Positions 16,833 through 29,161 of a DNA stretch of 64,000 bases are shown here, piece by piece. A program made the position numbers and the translations under genes. The DNA is from Deltaproteobacteria bacterium. Lineage in GTDB: Bacteria; Myxococcota_A; Polyangia; Polyangiales; Ga0077539. The DNA lies in assembly GCA_016704445.1 (NCBI GenBank), contig JADJAE010000049.1, positions 11,693 to 75,692 of the forward strand, given 5' to 3'. The notes under the pieces were generated by a model. The model was given only the letters and a program-made list of their open reading frames with translations, had not been told where the DNA came from and made no database searches. Position 1 is the stretch's first letter. Each line of letters starts with the position of its first letter.

Positions 16833-18643
16833 ATGCACGTCCTCGTCGTCAATTGCGGCAGCTCCAGCATCAAGCTCGACGTCCTCGACCCCCACTCGGG
16901 AGAGCGCCTCGCGACCGCCCGCGTCGAGCGCGTCGGCCACCCCGACTGCGTCCTGCTCATGGGCAGCGAAGGGGTCCTCATCGAGGAGGCCGACCACGCC
17001 CGCGCCCTCGCGTTCACGCTGCCCCGGCTGCTCGAAGGCCGCACGGTCGACGCGGTGGGCCATCGGGTCGTCCACGGGGGCGCCCGCTTCGACGCCCCGA
17101 CCCTCCTCGATGACTCCGTCGTCGAGGCCCTCGGCGCGCTCTCCCCGCTCGCTCCGCTGCACAACCCGCCCAACCTCGCGGGCATCGTCGCCGCCCGGTC
17201 GCTGCTCCCGAAGCTCCCCCACGTCGCGGTCTTCGACACCGCCTTCCACGCCACCATGCCCCGGCGCGCCCGCTCCTACGCGCTCCCCAAGGCCCTGGCG
17301 GAGAAGCTCGGCATCCGGCGCTACGGCTTCCACGGCACCAGCCACGCCTGGGTCGCCCAGCAGGCGGGCCGCTACCTGAAGGAAGACCCCCGCGCGCTGA
17401 GGATCATCACCTGCCACCTCGGCAACGGCGCCAGCGTCACCGCCGTCGAGGCCGGTCGCTCGGTCGAGACCAGCATGGGCATGACCCCGCTCGAGGGCCT
17501 GGTCATGGGAACCCGCTCGGGCGACGTCGACCCCGGGATCATCCTGGAGATCGCCCGCAAGGAGGGCCTCGACATCGACGGCCTCGACAAGCTGCTCAAC
17601 CACCAGTCGGGGCTCGCGGGGCTCTCCGGGGTCGGCAACGACCTGCGCGACATCGAGGCGCGCGCCGCCTCGGGCGACGAGGACTGCCGGCTGGCGATCC
17701 AGGTGTTCGCGCACCGGGTGAGGAAATACATCGGCGCGTATGCGGCCGTGATGGGCGGCGTCGACGCCATCGTGTTCACCGCGGGCATCGGGGAGAACAG
17801 CGCGCTCATGCGCCACCGCATCGCCAGCGCCTCGACTTCCTGGGCGCCCGCCTCGACGAGGACCGCAACCGCGACGCCCGCGTCTCGGCCACCTCGCCGG
17901 TGGCGGAGTTCTCCGAGCACGGGTCGCGGGTGCGGCTGCTGGTGGTGGCCACCGACGAGGCGCGCGCCATCGCCCACGACGCCGCGCTGCTGGCCGCCGG
18001 GGCGCAGTCCGTCGAGGCCGCTAGCAGGATCCCCATCGCGGTGTCGGCCAGGCACATCCACCTCACCCGCGAGGCCGTCGAGACGCTCTTCGGGGCGGGG
18101 CACAAGCTCACCCCGTACAAGCCCCTCAGCCAGCCGGGGCAGTTCGCCTGCGAGGAGAAGCTCACGGTGGTCGGACCGAAGGGGAGGCTCGCCAACGTGC
18201 GGGTGCTCGGCCCGGAGCGCAGCGAGTGCCAGGTGGAGATCTCCCGCACCGACGAGTTCGCCATCGGCGTCGACGCCCCGGTGCGAGACTCCGGCGACGT
18301 CGCCAACTCCCCAGGGATCACCCTCGAAGGCCCCGCCGGGGTCGTCACCCTCGCCAAGGGGCTCATCTGCGCCCGGAGGCACATCCACATGCACCCCGAC
18401 GACGCCGCGCGCTTCGGGGTGGGCGACCGCGACGTGGTGGAGGTCGCCGTCGACACCGACGGCCGCGACATGATCTTCGGCGACGTGCTCATCCGGGTGA
18501 GCCCGAAGTACAAGCTGGAGATGCACCTCGACACCGACGAGGCCAACGCCGCGCAGCTCAGCGGCGGAGACGGCGGCGTGCTGGCGAGCACCGGCGGCAG
18601 CGTCCGGCTGCGGCGGAGAAACGTGGGCTTCGATGCCGAGTGA
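16833..18643 (+). CDS. acetate kinase fused to PduL phosphotransacylase (frameshifted near 17824)
   Basis: The N-terminal about 395 residues are acetate kinase: VNCGSSSIKLDVLD, VGHRVVHGGARF, VFDTAFHATMP, RYGFHGTSHAWVA, ITCHLGNGASVTAVEAGRSV, GLVMGTRSGDVDPG, GGVDAIVFTAGIGENS. After MRHRIA the frame breaks. Restoring one C near 17824 continues as QRLDFLGARLDEDRN, the normal acetate kinase end, and then runs without a stop into a PduL domain. PduL shows its two metal-binding histidine motifs, VSARHIHLT and CARRHIHMHPDDA. Repaired, it is a 603-residue bifunctional protein that could interconvert acetyl-CoA, acetyl phosphate and acetate and make ATP. If the shift were real, the PduL part would be read separately if at all. 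The next gene overlaps it by 11 bases. Confidence 0.85.
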
Positions 18644-19328
18644 CCCGACCCGGGGGGAGGGGGCCTCGGTGGACGAGGCCCTGGAGCGCGAGGCGAAGCG
18701 GCTCTTCCGGCGCTACACGGTGGAGATCGTGGAGGGGCTCGACATGTGCCCGTGGGCCGAGACCGCGCGCCGACGCTCGCAGGTGAGCGAGTCGGTCGAG
18801 CTGGGCGCGCTGCCCGACCCCTCGGAGGGGGCCGCGTGGGCGAGGCGCCTCGGGGAGACCCCATCGGTGGAGATCGGGTTCCTGATCCACCCGAGGGTGA
18901 AGCTCTCGCGGAAGGAGTTTGTGGCCTACGTGGAGGCCGTCCGCGCGGCCTACGCGAAGGACCCCGGGCGCCGCGGGGTGCTGATGGCCATGGTGGCCTT
19001 CCACCCGGAGCCCGAGCCCGACACCACCACCGCCCTCTCGCTCATCAACTTCATCCGGCGGTGCCCCGACCCCACCATCCAGGCCATCCGCCTGAGCACC
19101 CTCGAAGAACTCCGCCAGCGAGACGGCACCGGCAAGCGCTTCATGCCCATGAGCGCCGCCCTGGCGCTGCCGCTCGACGCTCCCGCCAAGCGCCCGCTGC
19201 ACGAGGTGGTCACCGACGCCAACCAGCAGACCGTCGAGCGCCTCGGGGTCGCGCACGTCGAGGCCATCGTCGAGGACATCCACCGCGACCGGGACCGCGC
19301 CTACCGCGCCCTCGGCGTCGAGCCCTGA
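18633..19328 (+). CDS. DUF1415 family protein
   Basis: A 231-residue soluble protein overlapping the end of ackA-pduL, probably co-transcribed. The pattern matches DUF1415 as I know it: an N-terminal helix RRYTVEIVEGLDMCPWAETA with a conserved cysteine, a middle block IGFLIHPRVKLSRKEFVAYV, MVAFHPEPEPD, then NFIRRCPDPTIQAIRLSTLE. No signal peptide or membrane segment. Function of the family is not known. The start ATG at 18633 lies inside the upstream stop region; the only other candidates are far inside. Confidence 0.8.
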   Translation: MPSDPTRGEGASVDEALEREAKRLFRRYTVEIVEGLDMCPWAETARRRSQVSESVELGALPDPSEGAAWARRLGETPSVEIGFLIHPRVKLSRKEFVAYVEAVRAAYAKDPGRRGVLMAMVAFHPEPEPDTTTALSLINFIRRCPDPTIQAIRLSTLEELRQRDGTGKRFMPMSAALALPLDAPAKRPLHEVVTDANQQTVERLGVAHVEAIVEDIHRDRDRAYRALGVEP

Positions 19329-19381
19329 GAGCTCTACGAAGGACCTGGAAATCGTGGCCTTCGCGGCGTCGACCTCTTCGC

Positions 19382-19409
19382 TTGTGGGCGCGAGAACCGG
19401 CGTGATAGC
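19382..19409 (+). promoter_or_regulatory. candidate sigma-70-type promoter
   Basis: TTGTGG at 19382-19387 and GATAGC at 19404-19409 are spaced by 16 bases and lie about 30 bases upstream of the lipoprotein start at 19441. The same TTGTGG plus CGCGA layout recurs before pepA, which is the main reason to list it. Weak match, by eye. Confidence 0.35.
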
Positions 19410-19440
19410 GTCCGCGCCGCATTCAAGGGAGCGATATCGA

Positions 19441-20112
19441 ATGAAGCACGGATGGATGGCGCTCGTGGGTCTGTGCCTCGGCTCGATGGCCGCGGTGACC
19501 ATCGGTTGTGACGGGGACAGCAAGCTCACGGTGGTGACCGAAGAGGGCGCCGCGGCCCCTCACGTCAACCTCCCGACGGTGCCGACGCTCCCGGCGCCGC
19601 CGCCGATCAACCACACCGACGGGTCGTTCACCGTCTACGGGTTGCGCCACAACGCCACGCGCGACAACAACCTCTGGAGCAAGCAGCAGCGCGTCCACGG
19701 CTTCATCGTGAGCGTGTACACCGCGCGCAACCCGCGGGGGCTGCCCTGCACCGAGGCCGACCGCTGCGTCGAAGAGCGCCCGCACATCTACATCTCCGAC
19801 AACCGCACCGAGCGCGACCCGGCCAAGATGATGATGGTCACCGGGTACGCGACCTTCCAGCACGAGATCGAGGCCGCCCGCAGCGCCGCGCGCTCGGGCC
19901 GCCAGCCCACCGCCGCGCAGCTCGCGCAGATCGCCGCCGGCCTCGTGAAGCCCGTGCCCACGGACTTCGACGAGGGCGCCGAGGTGGTCGTCGCCGGCAA
20001 CTTCACCCGCCGCGCCGCCAACGGCCAGGCCGACTCCAACGGTCTGCTCGAGTACACCTCGCACACGACCACCACGCCCGCCCCGCCTCCCGCCAACGCC
20101 CCCCGGCGCTGA
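19441..20112 (+). CDS. lipoprotein of unknown function
   Basis: A 223-residue protein with a leader ending in a cysteine (AAVTIGC), so probably lipid-anchored. A Pro-rich linker follows, then a domain beginning FTVYGLRHNATRD that contains QQRVHGFIVSVYTARNP, a Cys pair (PCTEADRC), PHIYISDNRTERDPAKMMMV and, near the end, FDEGAEVVVAGNFTRR. The order of short strands (hydrophobic HGFIVSVY, then EVVVAGNF) recalls an OB-fold like those in tRNA-anticodon or nucleic-acid binding proteins, but I do not recognise the family. A good ribosome binding site (AAGGGAG) lies ten bases before the ATG. Function unknown. Confidence 0.75.
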   Translation: MKHGWMALVGLCLGSMAAVTIGCDGDSKLTVVTEEGAAAPHVNLPTVPTLPAPPPINHTDGSFTVYGLRHNATRDNNLWSKQQRVHGFIVSVYTARNPRGLPCTEADRCVEERPHIYISDNRTERDPAKMMMVTGYATFQHEIEAARSAARSGRQPTAAQLAQIAAGLVKPVPTDFDEGAEVVVAGNFTRRAANGQADSNGLLEYTSHTTTTPAPPPANAPRR

Positions 20113-20139
20113 CGGCCCGCTCGCCCCTCTCCCTCCGCT

Positions 20140-22104
20140 TCACTCCACGTTCATGGCCCTGGCGACCTCGCGTCCCAGGGCGTGGTCCTCCATCATCGCC
20201 CGCGACCAGCGCTGCATCACCTCGCCGAAGTCCGCGAGCTCGATGCCCAGCGAGGCCAGCGCCTCCTTGCGCTTCACCCGGTCGGCGCGCAGCCCGCGCA
20301 CCATCCGCACGTACTCCGACACCCTCGCCACGGACTGCCCCGGAAACACCTCGCGGTCTCGCGCCACCCCGTCGGGCGCCGAGTCTCGCGCCCCAGGATC
20401 ATGCAGCAGCGCCGAGGGCTGCCACCCCTCCGCGGCCGGGTGAGAGAGCACGAAGCACTGCACCCTCGTGTCCCCGAGCGTGCCGTGGTGGTGCGTCAGC
20501 CGCCACGTCCCAGGGCGCACCCGCAGCAGCCACGCCACCGGCCCTCCGGCCTGCGACTCCAGCCCCGTCGGCAGCGACGCCGCCGCCCGATCGTCCTCGA
20601 CGCACGCGGCCATCCACCCGGCCTCGCCGCGCTCCGCCGAGAGCGCCGCCACGCAGCGTCCCGAGGCCCTCGCCCAGGCCAGCGTGAGCCAGCCGCTCGT
20701 CACGTCCACCGAGTGGGCCACCGACTCCGTGCGCCGCTCCCAGCGCCCCGCCAGCTCGCCCGCGAAGCTCTGCCCGCCAGGCATCCCCGCCACCACCGCC
20801 ACGCCGTCGGGCTCGCCCATGGTGCTGGTCACGACCGCGCACTGGAGCGCCGAGTCGCCCGGCCGCCACGCCGCGCCGCGCAGCCCCTCCGGCAGCGATA
20901 CCTCCGCGGTGAAGCCCACCAGGCCCGCGAGCTCCAGGGCGTCGGTCGTGCGGTCGATGCTCAGCCACGCCACCTCGTCGGACCCGCGCACGAAGCGCTC
21001 GCTCCACGCCGTCTCCGGGTCCATCAGCCCGTCGTCCGTCGCCCGGGCGTCTCGGGGAGTGAGCCCCGGGGCCGCCGAGAGCAGCCGCTGCCGACACCGC
21101 TCGTAGGCCTCCCTCGCGGCCTTCTCGCTCGCGAGGACGCCCTCCGGAACCGGCCACGGGTCGACCCGCAGCTCCGGCGCCGCCCCGTGCCGCAGCACCC
21201 AGCGGTCGCCCGGCTCGGCGCCTCGCCAGCGCGCGAAGGCCAGCGCGTCCATCGCCATCACCGGAATCCCCTGGTCGTGCCGCACTCCCACGCGGTCTCG
21301 CGAGGGGGTCACGACACCCGCCCGCAGCGCTCCGATGCGCGCCGGAGCGCTCACCAGCACCGGCTTGAGCGTCGCGGGCTCCGCGGGGGTCCTCCTCGCC
21401 GAGGGCGCGGCGGCCAGGGCCTGGGCGAGCACCGTCGACTCGATGCGCAACATCGTCGGGCCGGTCATGGACGAGGCCGCGGAGTCCACCAGCGCGAAGC
21501 GCTCGAACTCGAGCGCGTCGAGCCCGTCGGGGCCGAGCCGGGCCCGCAGCGCGGGCAGCACGTGACGGCCCACCGCGAAGACCGCCGACGAGGTGCGCGC
21601 CGGGTCGAGCGTCCCCTGGAGCAGCATCCCGTGGACGGTGTCCGCCACGAGGCGCCCGGCGTCCCGGCTCCACCCGGCGTGGCGCGCGGCGAAGTCCCCG
21701 CCGTCGACCAGCAGCGCCCGCACCAGGGCCGCCGCGTCGGCGACGCGCAGGCTCACCCGGGCGCTCACGTGCAGGTGTCCCGCCCGCCCCGATCCCAGGC
21801 CCGTGACCGCCCCCACGGGCGCGTCGACGTCGAGGTACCACGGGCCCCCGGTGGTCACGAAGAATACCTGGATGCGTAAGGTCTCGGAGGCAGGGTCGAC
21901 CCACGGGGCGACCGCGGGCCACTGCGCCGGGTCGAGCGCGTAGCGCCCGGGGCCCGCCGCCCCGAGGATCGCGCCCTCGGCGACGAACACCGCCTGCTCG
22001 TGCCCCTGCACCACCAGCGTGGCGCCCACCGCCGGGCCAACGGGCCAGCGCATGACCCACTCCAGCGCCGCGTCACCCCGCCGCTCGATCTCCCGCTCGC
22101 TCAT
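20140..22104 (-). CDS. large soluble protein with SPFH-like N-terminus, function unknown
   Basis: A 654-residue protein without signal peptide or membrane helix. The first about 230 residues (MRWPVGPAVGATLVVQGHEQ, VFVAEGAILGAAGPGRYALD, then HVSARVSLRVADAAALVRAL) recall the SPFH/YdjI 'virion core' type domain found in bacterial stress-type proteins, where a basic beta-rich core is followed by a long helix. The rest is unfamiliar: a middle segment with MAMDALAFARWRGAEPGDR and a final helical part (MVRGLRADRVKRKEALASLG). The start at 22104 follows from MSEREIERRGDAALEWV. It is on the same strand as the crotonase gene, 47 bases downstream of it. Domain call is by eye and tentative. Confidence 0.7.
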   Translation of the reverse strand: MSEREIERRGDAALEWVMRWPVGPAVGATLVVQGHEQAVFVAEGAILGAAGPGRYALDPAQWPAVAPWVDPASETLRIQVFFVTTGGPWYLDVDAPVGAVTGLGSGRAGHLHVSARVSLRVADAAALVRALLVDGGDFAARHAGWSRDAGRLVADTVHGMLLQGTLDPARTSSAVFAVGRHVLPALRARLGPDGLDALEFERFALVDSAASSMTGPTMLRIESTVLAQALAAAPSARRTPAEPATLKPVLVSAPARIGALRAGVVTPSRDRVGVRHDQGIPVMAMDALAFARWRGAEPGDRWVLRHGAAPELRVDPWPVPEGVLASEKAAREAYERCRQRLLSAAPGLTPRDARATDDGLMDPETAWSERFVRGSDEVAWLSIDRTTDALELAGLVGFTAEVSLPEGLRGAAWRPGDSALQCAVVTSTMGEPDGVAVVAGMPGGQSFAGELAGRWERRTESVAHSVDVTSGWLTLAWARASGRCVAALSAERGEAGWMAACVEDDRAAASLPTGLESQAGGPVAWLLRVRPGTWRLTHHHGTLGDTRVQCFVLSHPAAEGWQPSALLHDPGARDSAPDGVARDREVFPGQSVARVSEYVRMVRGLRADRVKRKEALASLGIELADFGEVMQRWSRAMMEDHALGREVARAMNVE

Positions 22105-22151
22105 CGCGAACAAGGGTAGCGCCCATTTCGCGCCCCGGGCTCCCGTCCGGC

Positions 22152-22913
22152 TCACGCCTCGCGCCCGTGGCGGCCGGCTCCCGCTGCGAAGCGCGCCGCT
22201 CCGCTCGCCCCGTCGACCCGCAGCGCCTCGGCCCCGTCGGTGAACTCCGCCTCCAGCGCCTCGGCCGCCGTCAGCTCGAAGGCCCGGTACACCCCGCGCC
22301 GGTCGGCCATCGCGCAGGCCCACGGGTGCGCCGCGATCTCCCTCGCCAGCGCCTCGGCCGCCGCCCTCGCCTCGCCCCGAGGGACCACCCGGCTCACGAG
22401 GCCCATCGCCAGCGCCTCCCCGGCGTGCACGGGCCGCCCGGTGAGCACCAGGTCGAGCGCCCGGCCGAGGCCCACCAGCAGCGGCAGCCGGGCCGTTCCG
22501 CCGTCGATGAGGGGCACTCCCCAGCGGCGGCAGAAGACGCCCAGCACGGCGTCTTCCTCCATCACCCGCAGGTCGCACCAGAGCGCCAGCTCGAGGCCCC
22601 CGGCGACCGCGAAGCCCGAGAGGGCCGCGATCACCGGCTTGCTCATCACCATCCTCGAAGGCCCCATCGGACCATCGCCCGTCGGGTCGAGCCGGTTGGC
22701 CTCGCCCGTCGCGATGGCCTTGAGGTCGGCTCCAGCGCAGAAGGTGCCCCCCTCGCCGCAGAGCACCGCGACCCGGGCGCCGTCGTCCGCCGCGAAGCCC
22801 CTGAACGCCTCGGCCAGCGCCTCCGCGGTCGCCCGGTCGACGGCGTTTCTCACCGCCGGTCGGTCGATCACCACCGTCGTCACCCCGTCCGCCCGCTCCA
22901 CCCTCACCGACAT
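22152..22913 (-). CDS. enoyl-CoA hydratase/isomerase family protein
   Basis: A 253-residue crotonase-fold enzyme. The oxyanion-hole motif AGADLKAIATG and the second block SGFAVAGGLELALWCDLRVM are clear, with Glu in GGLELA at the usual catalytic place. A later block (RRWGVPLIDGGTARLPLLVG) is typical for the superfamily. The acyl-CoA substrate is unknown; the second catalytic acid, usually a Glu in a P-E-x-x-L-G motif, is not obvious because this region reads GVPLIDGGT, so it may be an isomerase or a non-hydratase member. It diverges from the MpaB-type oxygenase gene. Confidence 0.88.
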   Translation of the reverse strand: MSVRVERADGVTTVVIDRPAVRNAVDRATAEALAEAFRGFAADDGARVAVLCGEGGTFCAGADLKAIATGEANRLDPTGDGPMGPSRMVMSKPVIAALSGFAVAGGLELALWCDLRVMEEDAVLGVFCRRWGVPLIDGGTARLPLLVGLGRALDLVLTGRPVHAGEALAMGLVSRVVPRGEARAAAEALAREIAAHPWACAMADRRGVYRAFELTAAEALEAEFTDGAEALRVDGASGAARFAAGAGRHGREA

Positions 22914-23004
22914 CGCCCGACCCTCCCGTCTCGACGCGCCTTCAACCCGAAGCGCTCATCTGCCTTGACCGCTCTCCGCGCCGTGTCACCCGTAGAGAGC
23001 CCTC

Positions 23005-24201
23005 ATGAGCGATTACACCTTCACCGAAGACCAACTCGAATCCTGGCGCTCGGTGGGCGATCCCCTCGCCGACGGCGTCATACGCGAGCTCTATGAACTG
23101 GGGAGCGTGACCGCGGTCAACGACCTGCTCAGCCTGATGGTGCGGCACGACGTGGCCCCTCCCGCGCAGCTCCCTCCGGCGGCGCAGCGCTACCTCCAGG
23201 AGAGCGCCGTGCTGCCCCCGTGGGTCGACCTGGTCGCCATCACCAAGGGCGAGGAGGTCTTCATGCGCTACGGGCTGCTCTCGCTGGCCTCGCTGCTCTG
23301 CGCGTCGCTGCCCGAGTGCTACGCGATGCGCAACGGGGTGCACGTGCTCGACATCACCCGGCAGCTCCGGTCGAACACCGAGCGCCGCGTCTACGAGACC
23401 TCGCAGATGGTGATCGACGTGATGGCCCGAGGGGGCCTCCGCCCCGGAGGGAGGGGGGTGCGCACGTCCCAGAAGGTCAGGCTGATGCACGCGTCGATGC
23501 GCTACCTGCTGGAGATCGATCCCGATGGGGTCACGGAGCCCGAGCCGGCGATGCCCTCCCTCGCCGACGTCATGACCCGCAAGGTCTGGGACCCCGCCTG
23601 GGGGCGCCCGATCAACCAGGAGGACCTGGCCTTCACGCTGCAGACCTTCTCCACCGTGATGCTGCGCTCGTGGGAGCGCCTCGGGGTGGTGCTCGACCCC
23701 ACGGAGAAGGAGGGCTACTTCCACTGCTGGCGCGTCGTCGGTCACCTGCTCGGCGTGGCGGAGGAGCTCAACCCGCCGACGGTGGAGGGCGGCGAGGCGC
23801 TCTTCGAGGCGCTGCGCGCGCACCAGCGGGGAGCCACCGAGGCGGGGCAGGCGATGACGAAGGCGCTGGCCGACACGGTCGCGCAGGTCATCGGCATCCC
23901 GTGGGTGTCCGACGACGCGGTGACGCTGCTGATGCGCCACCTGCTCGGCGACGACACCGCGGAGATGATGGGCGTGCCGGAGAGCTCGAAGATCGGCGCG
24001 CTCGCGATGAGCGGGATCGTCTCCGTGGTGCGCGCTGCCTCGACCGTGGGCGAGGGAATCGGCGACGAGGTGCCGCTGGTGCATCGCATCAGCGCGTGGT
24101 TCGGGCAGCGCTTCGTCGAGCGCATCGCGCGGCGCGACCGCGGCGGCGAGCGGTCGCTCTTCCACCTCCCGGCGGACCTGCGAGAGGCCTGGGAGCGCTG
24201 A
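23005..24201 (+). CDS. DUF2236 / MpaB-type oxygenase family protein
   Basis: A 398-residue protein resembling the DUF2236 oxygenase (MpaB, rubber oxygenase Lcp-like) family, whose members bind heme b. Seen: LPPWVDLVAITKGEEVFMRY, SLLCASLPECYAMRNGVHVL, RVYETSQMVIDVMARGG, a helix KVRLMHASMRYLLE, and LAFTLQTFSTVMLRSWERLG with FHCWRVVGHLLGV, which holds a candidate heme-ligand histidine. There is no signal peptide, so it is cytoplasmic or peripheral. Substrate unknown. The ribosome site AGAGAGC precedes ATG at 23005. Confidence 0.75.
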   Translation: MSDYTFTEDQLESWRSVGDPLADGVIRELYELGSVTAVNDLLSLMVRHDVAPPAQLPPAAQRYLQESAVLPPWVDLVAITKGEEVFMRYGLLSLASLLCASLPECYAMRNGVHVLDITRQLRSNTERRVYETSQMVIDVMARGGLRPGGRGVRTSQKVRLMHASMRYLLEIDPDGVTEPEPAMPSLADVMTRKVWDPAWGRPINQEDLAFTLQTFSTVMLRSWERLGVVLDPTEKEGYFHCWRVVGHLLGVAEELNPPTVEGGEALFEALRAHQRGATEAGQAMTKALADTVAQVIGIPWVSDDAVTLLMRHLLGDDTAEMMGVPESSKIGALAMSGIVSVVRAASTVGEGIGDEVPLVHRISAWFGQRFVERIARRDRGGERSLFHLPADLREAWER

Positions 24202-24224
24202 GCGATTCTCTCCGCGCGGGCGGC

Positions 24225-24254
24225 TTGTGGGGGCGCGATCCCGCGTGAGAGTAT
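24225..24254 (+). promoter_or_regulatory. candidate promoter of pepA
   Basis: TTGTGG at 24225-24230, an 18-base spacer and GAGTAT at 24249-24254, about 80 bases upstream of the pepA start. The flank (CTTGTGGG...CGCGA...CGTGA.AG) is shared with the site at 19382, which makes a functional element more likely than chance, but it is still only a visual match. Confidence 0.35.
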
Positions 24255-24335
24255 CCGCCACCCTTCGCGCGCGGCGGTGGCCATCGAGAGCCCCAGAATC
24301 CCGCTCAGCGTCGGTCGGGGGAAGGAAACGAGCGG

Positions 24336-25829
<1,494 letters not shown>

Positions 25830-25923
25830 CCGGGGTCCCCCCCTCCATCGGCCATGGCCGCTGATCTGGCGCCATGGCCCTTGTCCATCCCGGCGCCCGT
25901 CAGCTAAGCCTGCGCGCATCGCC

Positions 25924-27575
25924 ATGGCAGACCACCACACGCACGACGAGGCCCCGATCCGCTTCGAGACGCACCCCTCGCGGTATCGTCACTGGAAGCT
26001 CGACTTCCCCGCCGTCTACGGCGGCCGGGTGGCCCGCCTCGCGATGGACGTGCAGGAGGACGGCGGGCTGCGCCCCGGCTATCCGCTCAAGCTCAACAGC
26101 TACGACCTCGGGGTGGACATCGAGCTCTCCGACGCCATCCAGCGGCTGCGCTTCGAGCACCCCGACGTGCGGGCCCTCGTGGTCACCAGCGCCAAGGACC
26201 GCATCTTCTGCTCCGGCGCCAACATCTACATGCTGGGCAGCTCGTCGCACCCCTTCAAGGTGAACTTCTGCAAGTACACCAACGAGACGCGGCTCTACCT
26301 GGAGGAGCTGTCCGAGCTCTCGGGCATCCCGGTGCTCTGCGCGGTCAACGGCACCGCCTCGGGCGGCGGCTACGAGCTGGCGCTGGCCTGCGACGAGATC
26401 CTGCTGCAGGACGACGGCAGCACCGCGGTGAGCCTCCCCGAGGCGCCGCTGCTGGCGGTGCTCCCGGGCACCGGCGGGCTCACCCGGGTCACCGACAAGC
26501 GCAAGGTGCGGCGCGACCTGGCGGACGTGTTCTCGACGCTGGCGGAGGGCGTGCGGGGCAAGCGCGCGGTGGAGTGGCGCCTGGTCGACGAGTCGGCCTC
26601 CCGCAGCCGCTTCGAGGCGGCCGTGAAGGCGAGGGTTGAGAAGATGGTCGAGCGCTCTCCGCGCGCCGCGTCGGGAGCGGGCATGGAGCTGCCGCCGGTG
26701 ACGGTCAGCCGCAACGGGGACGTGAGCGCGTACAAGCACGTGCTGCTGCAGGTCGACCGGGGGCGCAGGGTGGCCGAGCTCACGATGCGCGGCCCCGAGG
26801 GTGACCCCCGCGCCGCGCTCACGGCCGAGCACTGGAGCGTGGCGGCGTGGCGCGAGCTCGACGACGCGCTGCTCGACCTGCGCTTCAACCACCCGACCGT
26901 CGGGCTGCTGGTGCTGCACACGGTGGGCGACCTCGAGGCGGTGCGGCGCTTCGACCGGCACCTCGTCGAGCGCGCGGTCACCGACTGGCTCGCTCGCGAG
27001 GTGCTGCTGCTGCAGAAGCGGGTGCTCAAGCGCCTCGACCTCACGGCGCGCAGCCTCTTCGCGCTCGTCGAGCCGGGGAGCTGCTTCGCGGGGTCGATGC
27101 TGGAGATCGCCCTCGCGGCCGACCGGGTGTTCATGATCGACGCGGCGAGCACCCACGTGGCGCTGTCGGTGGTGAACTTCGGGGCCTTCCCGATGAGCAA
27201 CGGGCTGTCCCGGCTGGAGTCGCGCTTCCTCTACGACCCGTCGATCGTGACGCGGCTGAAGGACGAGGCGGGGCTGCTCGACGCGGGCGCCGCGCTGAAG
27301 GCGGGCCTCGTGACCTTCACGCCCGACGAGATGGACTGGGACGACGAGGTGCGCGTGGCCATCGAGGAGCGCACGAGCCTCTCGCCCGACGCCATGACGG
27401 GCATGGAGGCCAACCTGCGCTTCGCCGGCCCGGAGACCATGGAGACCAAGATCTTCGGCGGCTCAGCGCGTGGCAGAACTGGATCTTCCAGCGCCCCAAC
27501 GCCGTCGGCGAGGCCGGCGCGCTCACGATGTACGGGCAGCCAGGGCGCCCGGTGTTCGATTACCGTCGCACGTAA
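25924..27575 (+). CDS. boxC: benzoyl-CoA-dihydrodiol lyase BoxC (frameshifted near 27460)
   Basis: A double-crotonase-domain enzyme of the aerobic hybrid benzoyl-CoA pathway that opens 2,3-epoxybenzoyl-CoA to 3,4-dehydroadipyl-CoA semialdehyde and formate. Seen: VYGGRVARLAMDVQEDGG, DIELSDAIQRLRFEHPDVRA, FCSGANIYMLGSSSHPFKVN, CAVNGTASGGGYELALACDE; second domain around LFALVEPGSCFAGSMLEIAL. After METKIFG the frame breaks: as written it fuses into boxB. Adding one C near 27460 restores RLSAWQNWIFQRPNAVGE and PVFDYRRT with a TAA at 27573-27575, the normal BoxC end. Repaired length is 550 residues. It forms an operon with boxB, 28 bases apart. Confidence 0.9.
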
Positions 27576-27603
27576 GAAATCCCCCACGGAAGCAGGTCAA
27601 CCG

Positions 27604-29028
<1,425 letters not shown>

Positions 29029-29049
29029 GCCGCCGTTCGGCCCTCCGGG

Positions 29050-29151
29050 TCACGCGAGGTCCCAGACCCCGACCGCCTCGAACTCCTCCTCTCCGAAGCG
29101 CTCCACATAGGCCGCGTAGTGCTCCGCCTGGGAGCCGGGCGCGCCCGTCAC
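29050..29151 (-). pseudogene. possible 3' remnant of a lost gene
   Basis: On the minus strand a stop at 29050-29052 closes a protein-like frame reading back as HYAAYVERFGEEEFEAVGV (then WDLA). It has good codon use but no plausible start except a GTG at 29149-29151. It sits between the end of boxB and the first accessory gene, where an insertion could have cut a gene. A chance frame cannot be excluded, and the family is not recognised. Confidence 0.3.
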
Positions 29152-29161
29152 GCGGTCTGCG

